This document shows, in pieces, positions 43,640 to 51,160 of a stretch of 64,000 bases of DNA. Under the pieces are notes generated by a model. It made no database searches. It saw only the letters and a list, made by a program, of their open reading frames with translations, and was not told the DNA's origin. Numbering within the stretch: the stretch's first letter is position 1; each line of letters opens with the position of its first letter. The translations under genes and the position numbers were made by a program. The stretch comes from Phascolarctobacterium_A succinatutens_B (GTDB lineage Bacteria; Bacillota; Negativicutes; Acidaminococcales; Acidaminococcaceae): positions 62,001 through 126,000 of the forward strand of contig NZ_CAUDZA010000003.1 of the NCBI RefSeq assembly GCF_958453765.1. Direction: 5' to 3'.

Positions 43640-44965
43640 TCAGCAAGCTAACGAATAGCTTACATTCCTGCCTTCGCCATATTTTTTTAACAGCCCCATC
43701 TGCAGCATCTTTTTGAGCACAAGAACCGCTGTGGATGTCGATACATGCAAAGCCTTCTCTATCATACTCCGCGTAACCAGAGAATTTTTGCGCGCTAATT
43801 CAAGTACAATTTGATAACGCTCTTCTTTCTTAGACGCAGTCTTACTTTCATCTGCCAAAGAATAATTTTTCACCCGTTTAGCAGCAAAATTAATATTAGG
43901 AAGTACAAGCTTAAAGGCATTATCTGTTGCCAAAAGCTGTGGCTTCACTGCACAATCCGCATAGCACTCATCGATCTTTAAAAGCCCCGTTCCATAGGCT
44001 TCAATTAAATGCAAACGATAAAAAACATTCGCCAGATTTTTATTTCTCAGCATAGATACACCAAGCTTAATATCTGCCAAAGACAAGCCCTTTACCAACC
44101 CGCCTATCGTCACAAATTCTATCCTGTCATCAAAAATACTAATCAGCGTCGGTCCACCAATGCCATATTCCCGATGGATTACAGCATTCAATAAAGCCTC
44201 ACGCACAGCCTCAGGTGGATAGTCCCGTGTGTCTACTCGTTCCAAGCCAGGAAATTCTGAACGTGTATAATTAAATTGATTAATATAAGCATAAGCATCT
44301 TCAAGCTGCTTGAACAACGAACCACTCAATTCTTTACGGTCGTGAAAAACAGTCTTTTTGCTACCCTCAAAAACTGCCAGCTTAATAATAGAAATGCATT
44401 GGTCAGAAAGCAGCATACCAAGATTGGAATAGGTTCCATCGGCACTAATTAGTTGCAAGGTGCGCTTCTGCGCATCGCCAAACTGCAAGTGTTTTTTAGC
44501 AAAGTATGCCTCTGCTTCTTTAAACGTCAGATTTTGGTTTAAAGAACGTGCTTCTTCATAAACGTCGCCACTCGATTCCTTAATCATTTGAAGAATGGCA
44601 GTCTCTGATGCAGGAACAGATGATGCCCCCTGTCTTACATACACTCCCGCTGGCCTAATTCCCTTATTAGCTAAATAATAAGGTCTGGCAACTCCTCGCT
44701 GAATTATGAGCACAACAACATGCTTATTCTCCATAAGCTCAGTATTGCAATCAACTGCTACTGTAATATCAGGTCGAATAGTATCACGAATCATGTTCAT
44801 TACCTGCAGCATCACAGCATCCGGATTTTCTACCCCTTCCACGCTACCATCATCATTAATACCAATATATAATGTTCCTCCCTCAGTATTAGCAAACGCC
44901 AACACTGCGTATTTAATATCATCAGTATATTGACGCTTGAATTCTATATTCTTACCCTCTAACAT
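43640..44965 (-). CDS. AlbA/Schlafen-domain ATP-binding regulator (COG2865 type)
   Basis: The 441-residue protein has an N-terminal AlbA_2 (Schlafen-like) domain (IEFKRQYTDDIKYAVLAFANTEGGTLYIGINDDG), a GHKL-type ATPase-like domain in the middle (EALLNAVIHREYG, IEFVTIGGLVKG, NVFYRLHLIEAYGTGLLKI) and a C-terminal winged helix (about 385-441). These proteins are widespread putative transcription regulators or nucleic-acid enzymes, often on accessory DNA; the function is not settled. It is monocistronic. The ATG is preceded by AAGGAGGTAGC. Confidence 0.85.
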   Translation of the reverse strand: MLEGKNIEFKRQYTDDIKYAVLAFANTEGGTLYIGINDDGSVEGVENPDAVMLQVMNMIRDTIRPDITVAVDCNTELMENKHVVVLIIQRGVARPYYLANKGIRPAGVYVRQGASSVPASETAILQMIKESSGDVYEEARSLNQNLTFKEAEAYFAKKHLQFGDAQKRTLQLISADGTYSNLGMLLSDQCISIIKLAVFEGSKKTVFHDRKELSGSLFKQLEDAYAYINQFNYTRSEFPGLERVDTRDYPPEAVREALLNAVIHREYGIGGPTLISIFDDRIEFVTIGGLVKGLSLADIKLGVSMLRNKNLANVFYRLHLIEAYGTGLLKIDECYADCAVKPQLLATDNAFKLVLPNINFAAKRVKNYSLADESKTASKKEERYQIVLELARKNSLVTRSMIEKALHVSTSTAVLVLKKMLQMGLLKKYGEGRNVSYSLAC

Positions 44966-45056
44966 AAGCTACCTCCTTGCTAATTACTTTTCTAATTATA
45001 ATTATAAGAAGTTGTTAGATAAATAGCAAGAAAAATCGCTATGTCTACTAATTCCC

Positions 45057-45326
45057 TTAATTTGAAAAATCAACATGTAAAACTTCATTACGTATCATCA
45101 CTTCAAAAAAATATATTAGGCCAGTGCTACAAGGTACATACATACCAATCACAAAATCTTTGACATAATTAAAAGCAAATATTTGTAGCCAATACGCAAT
45201 GAAACCAACATCATTGATGCAGCTCAAAAACACCGTGCATGCAGCAAGAATTAGATAATCAAGAAGTCTTGTCTCACCGCCACTATATCTATAACGTAAA
45301 TATCCTAACACAAGCATAACGACCAC
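45057..45326 (-). pseudogene. Membrane protein fragment, probably 5'-damaged
   Basis: The frame encodes about 89 residues with two or three hydrophobic helices. It begins in the middle of a helix at GTG, and the frame continues open upstream for another 14 codons (WLYAVVLAIF) without a canonical start. A different frame supplies ATG CTT AAA TTT close by, so a frameshift in a short membrane-protein gene is possible. No ribosome site is visible and no family is recognised. Confidence 0.4.
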
Positions 45327-45442
45327 AAAAATAGCTAAAACTACAGCATAAAGCCATAATGCTTATCATAAATTTAAGCATATTACAAAGCTATACTATT
45401 ACTATTTTCTAATAATGGAGAAAAAGAGCCTGCCTTTAAGCA

Positions 45443-46093
45443 TTATCCTCTGAATATCTGTACCCAATAATATTCATACTCAGTATTTTCATCACAACAA
45501 TAGCCAACACCCAGCTCCTTAAATACAGGATTTAAAATATTAGCCCTATGTCCTTCAGAATGCATCCATTGATCAACAACACCTTCGGGAGTACCTCTTC
45601 CCGCGGCAATATTTTCACCTAGAGTATTGTTTTTATTTTTTACAACAGAAAAGCATCTGCTGCCATCAGGTCTTGTATGCGACATAAGCTGCGTTATTTC
45701 AACAGCTCTGATTGCCGCACTATCCTGCAAATCAGCTGCAAGAGTTAAGGGAGCAACCCCAACCTTGCTGCGTTCGGTATTGCAAAGCTCCAATACTCTT
45801 ACAGCAAAAGCAGGAGCATTCAGCGCCGGTTCGCCATGAAATTTTTTATTCTTATGATGAGCAAAAAGCTCAGCCAGCGGATTACGTCTTTTCTGCCAAT
45901 CTCTCGCCTGCTTTTCCAAGGCATATTTACGCTGATTTACTACACGGTCACGTTGAGCAGCCTGTCTTTGTCTGGCTGCCATCGAATGCTTGGCAAAATC
46001 ATTACTGCCTGCTGCCGCAGCACTATTTGTCATTGATATGACAGCGATAAAGCAAAACGCAATTAAGTATATTACAGTAAAAAACTTTTTCAT
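45443..46093 (-). CDS. Secreted CAP/SCP-domain protein
   Basis: The 216-residue protein has a signal peptide (cut after SAAAA), a basic linker rich in Arg/Gln (about 30-70), and a CAP domain (about 88-216): VLELCNTERSKVGVAPL, MSHTRPDGSRCF, LGENIAAG and WMHSEGHRANILNPVFKELGVGY, with the two conserved His and Glu of bacterial CAP proteins. Bacterial CAP proteins act in the envelope or outside; their chemistry is mostly unknown. It is the last gene of the large exported-protein cluster. I start at MKKFFTV after GGAGAGAG. Confidence 0.85.
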   Translation of the reverse strand: MKKFFTVIYLIAFCFIAVISMTNSAAAAGSNDFAKHSMAARQRQAAQRDRVVNQRKYALEKQARDWQKRRNPLAELFAHHKNKKFHGEPALNAPAFAVRVLELCNTERSKVGVAPLTLAADLQDSAAIRAVEITQLMSHTRPDGSRCFSVVKNKNNTLGENIAAGRGTPEGVVDQWMHSEGHRANILNPVFKELGVGYCCDENTEYEYYWVQIFRG

Positions 46094-46144
46094 TTCTCTC
46101 TCCATAAAATAAATTTATTATTCTGCAGTAAAGCTATGATTATC

Positions 46145-46948
46145 CTAAATACCCCATTCATCAACGGAATATAACAGGAAATCCTTTTCTGCATCTTCCT
46201 TACTGCTCACGCGCCACAACCATTGCCCGTCAGCAGCCAGGCGCTCATATTCTTCCGCCAAAGTATATGCCGGTGAATATTTTCCGCAAATACTGTTTAT
46301 ACGCTTTACTGTCCTTGCAGCCGCATCATATTCCTGCAAAAGCACATAAGCCAATAATCTCGGCAGCAAGGCTTCTGCTTCATTATATTTGTTTTTATTC
46401 TGTTCCAACAGCTTTAATGTCTGCTTCGCATATAAACAAGCTCTGCTTTTATAGTCCTCATAGTCGGGATAATAGCGGGCATCACCGGCATAGCAGGCTA
46501 TGGCATACTGCAAATTTAACGTTACGCTGTCGGGATAATCTTTAAGCTGCTTCTCATATAGCGTGCATGCTTGTGCAAAGTAATTTTTTGCGTAACTCAA
46601 ACCGCCGCGATGACGATAAATCTGCGCCGCCAACAGCCTATATTCCGCACTTTCCGTAATAATCGCCAGCGCAAGATTAATATTTTTTATCGCTTCCGTA
46701 TATTTTGCATTTGCAGTCCGTTTATCTGTTGTCGCTCTGGCCTCCCTGTAAGCTGTCAGCGCCGCCCCTGCGTACTCATACGATTTATTGCAGCCGGAAG
46801 CATAAATTACTCTTCCCTGAGCATCGTACAAGCAATTATAGGCTGCAGCAGCTTCAGCATCCGCTTCGACATTATCAGCAATATTATTGGCCAAGCAAGT
46901 ATTCATAGCGCAAGCACAGGATAAAACCAATACCAACTTTTTCAGCAT
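46145..46948 (-). CDS. Exported helical-repeat (TPR-like) protein
   Basis: The 267-residue protein has a signal peptide (cut near CLA-NNI) and then repeated helix pairs with Tyr/Ala patterns: AGAALTAYREARAT, KYTEAIKNINLALAIITE, YRLLAAQIYRHRGGLSYAKNYFAQACTLYEKQL, typical of TPR proteins. It probably works as a periplasmic scaffold. Two cysteine-containing stretches (YNCLYDAQG, ASGCNKS) could form a disulfide. It lies behind the terminator that follows the LPP20-like gene, so its transcription may be partly independent. ATG 46948 has AAGGTG upstream. Confidence 0.7.
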   Translation of the reverse strand: MLKKLVLVLSCACAMNTCLANNIADNVEADAEAAAAYNCLYDAQGRVIYASGCNKSYEYAGAALTAYREARATTDKRTANAKYTEAIKNINLALAIITESAEYRLLAAQIYRHRGGLSYAKNYFAQACTLYEKQLKDYPDSVTLNLQYAIACYAGDARYYPDYEDYKSRACLYAKQTLKLLEQNKNKYNEAEALLPRLLAYVLLQEYDAAARTVKRINSICGKYSPAYTLAEEYERLAADGQWLWRVSSKEDAEKDFLLYSVDEWGI

Positions 46949-46971
46949 AGCTCTCACCTTCTATCAGTAAA

Positions 46972-47002
46972 AAAGGAATGCCCTTTAATGCGAGCATTCC
47001 TT
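46972..47002 (-). terminator. Internal terminator after the LPP20-like gene
   Basis: On the minus strand AAGGAATGC and GCATTCCTT pair around a 12-base loop, followed by TTTTTTAC. It separates the last two genes of the exported cluster from the others. Confidence 0.82.
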
Positions 47003-47015
47003 TCGTCATTGCCGT

Positions 47016-47912
47016 TTATTTTACAAAGGCAACTGCTTTATTTTCCAGCATACCGGATTTTTCATTAGCATATAAAATTTTATCGCCATCTTCTACACTA
47101 ACAACAACGTTAACCGGATTTACGGAATTAGCACCACCGCGAACGCTCACAGCTTTTACAACTAAAGGATTGCTGCCTGCACGAGAATTAACGGTTGCAG
47201 TATGCAAATCGTTATAGTATTCTACCATGCCCTTGCTGATAGCAAAGTCCTTATCAATGTTACGCATGCCGTAAATCGCACGGCCGTTAACATCATAAAT
47301 AACAGGAGAGAAGGTACCCTCCAAGCCTAAGCCGGCAGCATCTACAACAACACCGGTATAGGAAGCAGCTTCAGCCTGTACCTCCGGAGCAGGAGTGTAA
47401 TCTTCGCTTATTGCAGGCGCTTCTTCAGGCAGAATTGTTTTTTGTGCTTCCGGTACAGCAATTGTTGCAACACTCTTCACGCCATACAGCGGAATAGCCA
47501 TTCTGACGGTGTAGCTGCCATCATCATTGGCAGTTTCTTCAACTATGCGTGCACCCTTTACCAATGCGCTGATTTTAGTATTAACAATATCACTTTCAAT
47601 TGCCAGATCACGCATAGTGGTTTCAGCATCAACCTGAACGCCTTTAATAATTTCTGCCAGTTGACGATAAGCATCAACAACGGCAGCACGGCGCGCAAGT
47701 GCAGTACCGCGTGCAGCAGGCACGTTTTCCGGCGGCAGGCCTACACCCCATGCTTCAACATCAGCCTCAGCACCCTTTTCCCAGTTTACAGACCCTTTAA
47801 CATTTTGCTGCACATTTACCTGTACGGATACATCATCCGCACTTGCAACACCTGTTAAAGACATGGACAGGCCAAGTACGACAGCAGCGATTAAATTTTT
47901 CTTTGAATACAT
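47016..47912 (-). CDS. Exported LPP20/FlgP-like protein
   Basis: The 298-residue protein has a signal peptide (cut near GVASA-DDV). An LPP20-type domain (about 55-150) contains RGTALARRAAVVDAYRQLAEIIKGV, a basic helix, and ARIVEETANDDGSYTVRMAIPLYG. A proline-rich linker follows, and a beta-rich end (about 200-298). LPP20/FlgP proteins build outer-membrane rings around flagella in Vibrio and Campylobacter, but no flagellar gene is present here. It shares the helix-strand pattern of the FlgT-like protein at the head of the cluster. There is no lipobox. ATG 47912 is favoured because AAGGAG abuts the earlier ATG. Confidence 0.72.
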   Translation of the reverse strand: MYSKKNLIAAVVLGLSMSLTGVASADDVSVQVNVQQNVKGSVNWEKGAEADVEAWGVGLPPENVPAARGTALARRAAVVDAYRQLAEIIKGVQVDAETTMRDLAIESDIVNTKISALVKGARIVEETANDDGSYTVRMAIPLYGVKSVATIAVPEAQKTILPEEAPAISEDYTPAPEVQAEAASYTGVVVDAAGLGLEGTFSPVIYDVNGRAIYGMRNIDKDFAISKGMVEYYNDLHTATVNSRAGSNPLVVKAVSVRGGANSVNPVNVVVSVEDGDKILYANEKSGMLENKAVAFVK

Positions 47913-47925
47913 TGTTAACATCTCC

Positions 47926-48552
47926 TTAAATTACCTTTTTATTCAGTTCATCTACCATAGCATAAGCTGCCTTTTGGATAGCATTATGAACACTATCTTG
48001 AGTAACTTGAACTGTTCCAAACCGAATCGTACCGCCTACAACACCTTTAACTTTCGTATAGGTGCTTGCAGATTTGCCGGTACCCTTAGTCATATACAAA
48101 ATATTACCGGTATCAGTATCCATGACTCTGCCGATTATATGTGCCTGCACAGTATTCTTTGTCAGGCCTGCTCCACCTAAACTGCCACCCGCTTCACTCA
48201 AACTTACGTTAGTAATATTGCCGCATAAAATATACTTTACATTAAGTAAAGCACCTATTTTTTTAGCAGTATCAGGATCTATAATACCAACCGTAGAAAT
48301 AGCAGCATCATTAACTTGTCCCATAACAAAATCTTTCTCTTTTACCAGAAAGCATTTATCATCAACCAGACGGTCAATTATATATTCGCTTGTAACATAT
48401 TCGGCATTATTTAAACTAATCTCTGCTTCAGTTGCTCCCGGTCTGGTGCCAAAATCCATAATAGCAATTTCACTATTTCTGTCAAGGGCCAAAGCGCTTC
48501 CAGAAACACTAAGTAATCCTGCCATTATTAACGAACTAATAAACTTCCTCAT
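47926..48552 (-). CDS. CsgG-like exported protein, type 1 (copy A)
   Basis: The 208-residue protein has a signal peptide (cut near ALA-LDR) and a CsgG/FlgO-like domain: IAIMDFGTRP, SEYIIDRLVDDKCFLVKEKDF, IGALLNVKYILCGNITNVS and IIGRVMDTDTGNILYMTKGTG. CsgG forms the curli export pore; shorter relatives such as LpoB and FlgO are periplasmic or outer-membrane accessories. It ends in RFGTVQVTQDSVHNAIQKAA, which matches VKFGTENVSQEQVHNAIAKAA of copy B (53842), so the two are paralogues. No clear lipobox is seen. It lies 13 bases upstream of the LPP20-like gene. Confidence 0.78.
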   Translation of the reverse strand: MRKFISSLIMAGLLSVSGSALALDRNSEIAIMDFGTRPGATEAEISLNNAEYVTSEYIIDRLVDDKCFLVKEKDFVMGQVNDAAISTVGIIDPDTAKKIGALLNVKYILCGNITNVSLSEAGGSLGGAGLTKNTVQAHIIGRVMDTDTGNILYMTKGTGKSASTYTKVKGVVGGTIRFGTVQVTQDSVHNAIQKAAYAMVDELNKKVI

Positions 48553-48563
48553 ACAATAACACC

Positions 48564-49448
48564 TTATTTCAAAAACAGCTTACCTGCATTAACATCAGCA
48601 ACAATAGCGTCGCTAATTTCTTGTGAAGCTTTATCCAACACCTTATATAACAGTTCTGAGGAAAGCTTGTCATCGCCCCAGCTAGCAGGAATATTCGCCA
48701 TAGCAACACCAGCTAAACCACCTGCGCCAAGCAAGCCGCCTGCACCGGCAACAGTGAAATGGTCAGATTCTACTTTACTGGTACATTTTTTATACCAAAC
48801 AACTTCGCCGGTAGCAGCCTTAATCAAGCGCAATTCACTCTGTAAACCAATAGAGGTCTTCTTGTTTTGTAATCCGCTTAATAATGGGCCTACTGGGCCA
48901 AGGAAACTGGATACTCCCGCCATACCAAGTGTAGAAGCTGCCATATTAGCATAACCAACAGCTGAATTGATATCCGTATTCATCCATTGACCTGTACCGA
49001 TATTACAGATAGTTCCCTGAATAAGATATTCTGCACTATTGTTTCTGCCGATAGGAGCAGTAAGGTTCGGATCTACAATCTGTCCAACGGTTGCCGTTGC
49101 CATAGATTGCGCCATATTTTCCTTAAAGCCGGGGCCTTCAAACAAAGTATTATAATCGCCCCAGCTAATCGCACGACGTGCATTACGCAGTTCTGCTGCA
49201 CGCTCATTATAAAGCATTTTTTCGATATCCTGATTTATAACTTTAGTTCCACGAAAATTCAGCTTACCCGTATTAACCAATTTCTCCATAACCAAATCGG
49301 ATAACATTCCGGCAGAATCTACCTTATCAAATCTTGTATCATCTGTAAATTTCATCATTACACAGGTCGGAGTTTCCGCAAAACCAACAGACGCCGACAC
49401 AACACTGCTTGCAGCCAAGGCTGCCAGCAATATAGCTACCTTTTTCAT
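48564..49448 (-). CDS. CsgG-like exported protein, type 2 (copy C)
   Basis: The protein of about 294 residues has a signal peptide (cut near GFA-ETP) and a CsgG-like core: VMMKFTDDTRFDKVDSAGMLSDLVMEKLVNTGKLNFRG, AEYLIQGTICNIGTG and LRLIKAATGEVVWYKK. A glycine-rich insertion (about 175-265) contains hydrophobic stretches that could be membrane-active hairpins, as in the CsgG barrel, but this is only inference. It pairs with type 2 copy D (55467): GVMEELLLSDIMNFSEIDLMER and IRLIKADTGEVIWLT align. AAGGGGG supports ATG 49448. Confidence 0.75.
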   Translation of the reverse strand: MKKVAILLAALAASSVVSASVGFAETPTCVMMKFTDDTRFDKVDSAGMLSDLVMEKLVNTGKLNFRGTKVINQDIEKMLYNERAAELRNARRAISWGDYNTLFEGPGFKENMAQSMATATVGQIVDPNLTAPIGRNNSAEYLIQGTICNIGTGQWMNTDINSAVGYANMAASTLGMAGVSSFLGPVGPLLSGLQNKKTSIGLQSELRLIKAATGEVVWYKKCTSKVESDHFTVAGAGGLLGAGGLAGVAMANIPASWGDDKLSSELLYKVLDKASQEISDAIVADVNAGKLFLK

Positions 49449-49461
49449 TTTCACTGCCCCC

Positions 49462-50298
49462 TTATTTATCCGCTGCCTTGCGTTTTGTAGTATCCTTCAG
49501 ACCTTCCGGCAAGCTCAAATACTTCTTATCAGGTGTCGGAGAAAATTCGTCAATCTTAATAATGCAGCGTGTTCCGTCAAGTTCGCCCTTAGCGTTAGTA
49601 TAATACGTTGCGGAAGCAATCTTCACTAAAGTATAACCATTGAAATAATATCTTACCGCTTCAAATACACCATTAGAATCGCTGCGATAGTCTTCATAGT
49701 TCAAGCCATTATTCAACCAGCCGGAACCAACATATCTAAATGATGGCATTCCGGCAGCTTTATTACCATCAGGCAACATAGCATTCAGCAAACGAGTCAT
49801 ATTTGCTGTACCGAAAGAATCGCCTTGTTCAAGGTTAGCAAGAATATTAAACTCTACCGCACTCACAGAACCCTTCTTTGTTCCACGATATACAAGCTTA
49901 TCTTTATCGTAATATTTTGTATAGTTAAAAACTTCGTCCCCTTTTTGTAAACGGCAAGTGGCAACGCTCTTGACACCGGCACTTTCCAGATAGGCATTGC
50001 CAACGCCTATTTCTTCATATTTGTTATCTCCGTCACATACTAAAATACTTTGTGTGGGCTTATTAACAAACAAATCACTGGTACCGGTATCCATGCTGTT
50101 TTTACCATAAAGATTAATTCTGTCCTTATTAGTTGCACGTGCCTGCGGAGTAATTTCCTGATATTTAATTGTATAAGTCTTTCTCATCAACAAATTACGA
50201 TAAGTATCAAGATTGCTTGCTTCACAAACAACACTAGCCATAGTACTTACAGCAACAGCCAAAGCTAATGTTACTTTACAAAATTTCTTTATTTTCAT
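49462..50298 (-). CDS. Exported LolA-like protein p5
   Basis: I do not recognise a named family. The 278-residue protein has a signal peptide (cut near CEA-SNL) and starts with TYRNLLMRKTYTIKYQ, a motif shared with its neighbours p4, p2 and p1. Beta-rich stretches with YYFNGYTLVKIASATYY and the ending FSPTPDKKYLSLPEGLKD resemble LolA/LppX-type half-barrels, which bind lipids or lipoproteins. It overlaps p4 by four bases (ATGA). Confidence 0.6.
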   Translation of the reverse strand: MKIKKFCKVTLALAVAVSTMASVVCEASNLDTYRNLLMRKTYTIKYQEITPQARATNKDRINLYGKNSMDTGTSDLFVNKPTQSILVCDGDNKYEEIGVGNAYLESAGVKSVATCRLQKGDEVFNYTKYYDKDKLVYRGTKKGSVSAVEFNILANLEQGDSFGTANMTRLLNAMLPDGNKAAGMPSFRYVGSGWLNNGLNYEDYRSDSNGVFEAVRYYFNGYTLVKIASATYYTNAKGELDGTRCIIKIDEFSPTPDKKYLSLPEGLKDTTKRKAADK

Positions 50299-51143
50299 TT
50301 CGCCTCAGTCTCCTTTTTGCTGTAATTTTCTACCAAAACCGGCCTTTGCACCAGGTCATTGATATCACCCAGGCCAACCGCATAAACTTTGCAGCCTTCT
50401 GGGATATCGGTAATCTTTTCAGGAAGCTCACCGGTAATTTTGATATTCTTTATTTCATCTGCCTCGCATTCTTCTTCATTACCAACGCGAACCATAACCT
50501 TAATACTTTGCAGCTCACCTTTCTCCAAATCGTAAAGCATGTAGAAATTCTTTTTATACATTGGCTGACCGTTCATATTATTATAAGTAGTGGAATACTT
50601 GTCATAATTGAACTCTTTCTTGCCGAAAGTTTTCTTACCGCTTTCGATAAAACGCGGTGCTTTAAAACCGGTAAACGAATTAAACACATCATTAGGAGCA
50701 AAAGTTACTAATGCTTCCGGCAGCGCCAGCTTTACACGCACCATATTCCAACCAGCGGCAGGATCGATATTAGGATCATCCAGTTGGTTATAATACGCCA
50801 TAGTTGCTTTCTTCTTGCTTTCAAATTGATAATACTTACCATCCTGATACAAGGTGCTCGGTACTTTCTTTTCGCCACCACCTAAAAATCCGGCAATTGC
50901 AAAAAGCGGATTGATAAAACCGAGAGCCGCCAATGCTGTATTAGGCTGGCTTTGCAGCATTGTATAATCCATACGCTTGCCGTTCTGCACTGCAAGAATC
51001 TTTTTAGCGTAATTATACTCATACTCAACATAATAATTACCGGATGACATAATATTTCTGTAATCTGCTGCTTTAGGCTGTTCTGCATAACAGGTTGCAG
51101 AAAGTGTTGCTAACGCAAGCGTTAGCGATAAAAGTTTTTTCAT
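50295..51143 (-). CDS. Exported LolA-like protein p4
   Basis: The 282-residue protein has a signal peptide (cut near CYA-EQP) followed by DYRNIMSSGNYYVEYEYNY, the clearest copy of the motif shared by the uncharacterised exported proteins of this cluster. A hydrophobic glycine-rich patch (GFINPLFAIAGFLGGG, about 72-88) could be a membrane hairpin. The remainder is beta-rich and ends with a Lys/Glu tail. Family unknown; a LolA-like carrier fold is a guess from strand patterns. It overlaps p5 by four bases and has GGAGG before its ATG. Confidence 0.6.
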   Translation of the reverse strand: MKKLLSLTLALATLSATCYAEQPKAADYRNIMSSGNYYVEYEYNYAKKILAVQNGKRMDYTMLQSQPNTALAALGFINPLFAIAGFLGGGEKKVPSTLYQDGKYYQFESKKKATMAYYNQLDDPNIDPAAGWNMVRVKLALPEALVTFAPNDVFNSFTGFKAPRFIESGKKTFGKKEFNYDKYSTTYNNMNGQPMYKKNFYMLYDLEKGELQSIKVMVRVGNEEECEADEIKNIKITGELPEKITDIPEGCKVYAVGLGDINDLVQRPVLVENYSKKETEAK

Positions 51144-51160
51144 TGTGTAGACCTCCTAAA

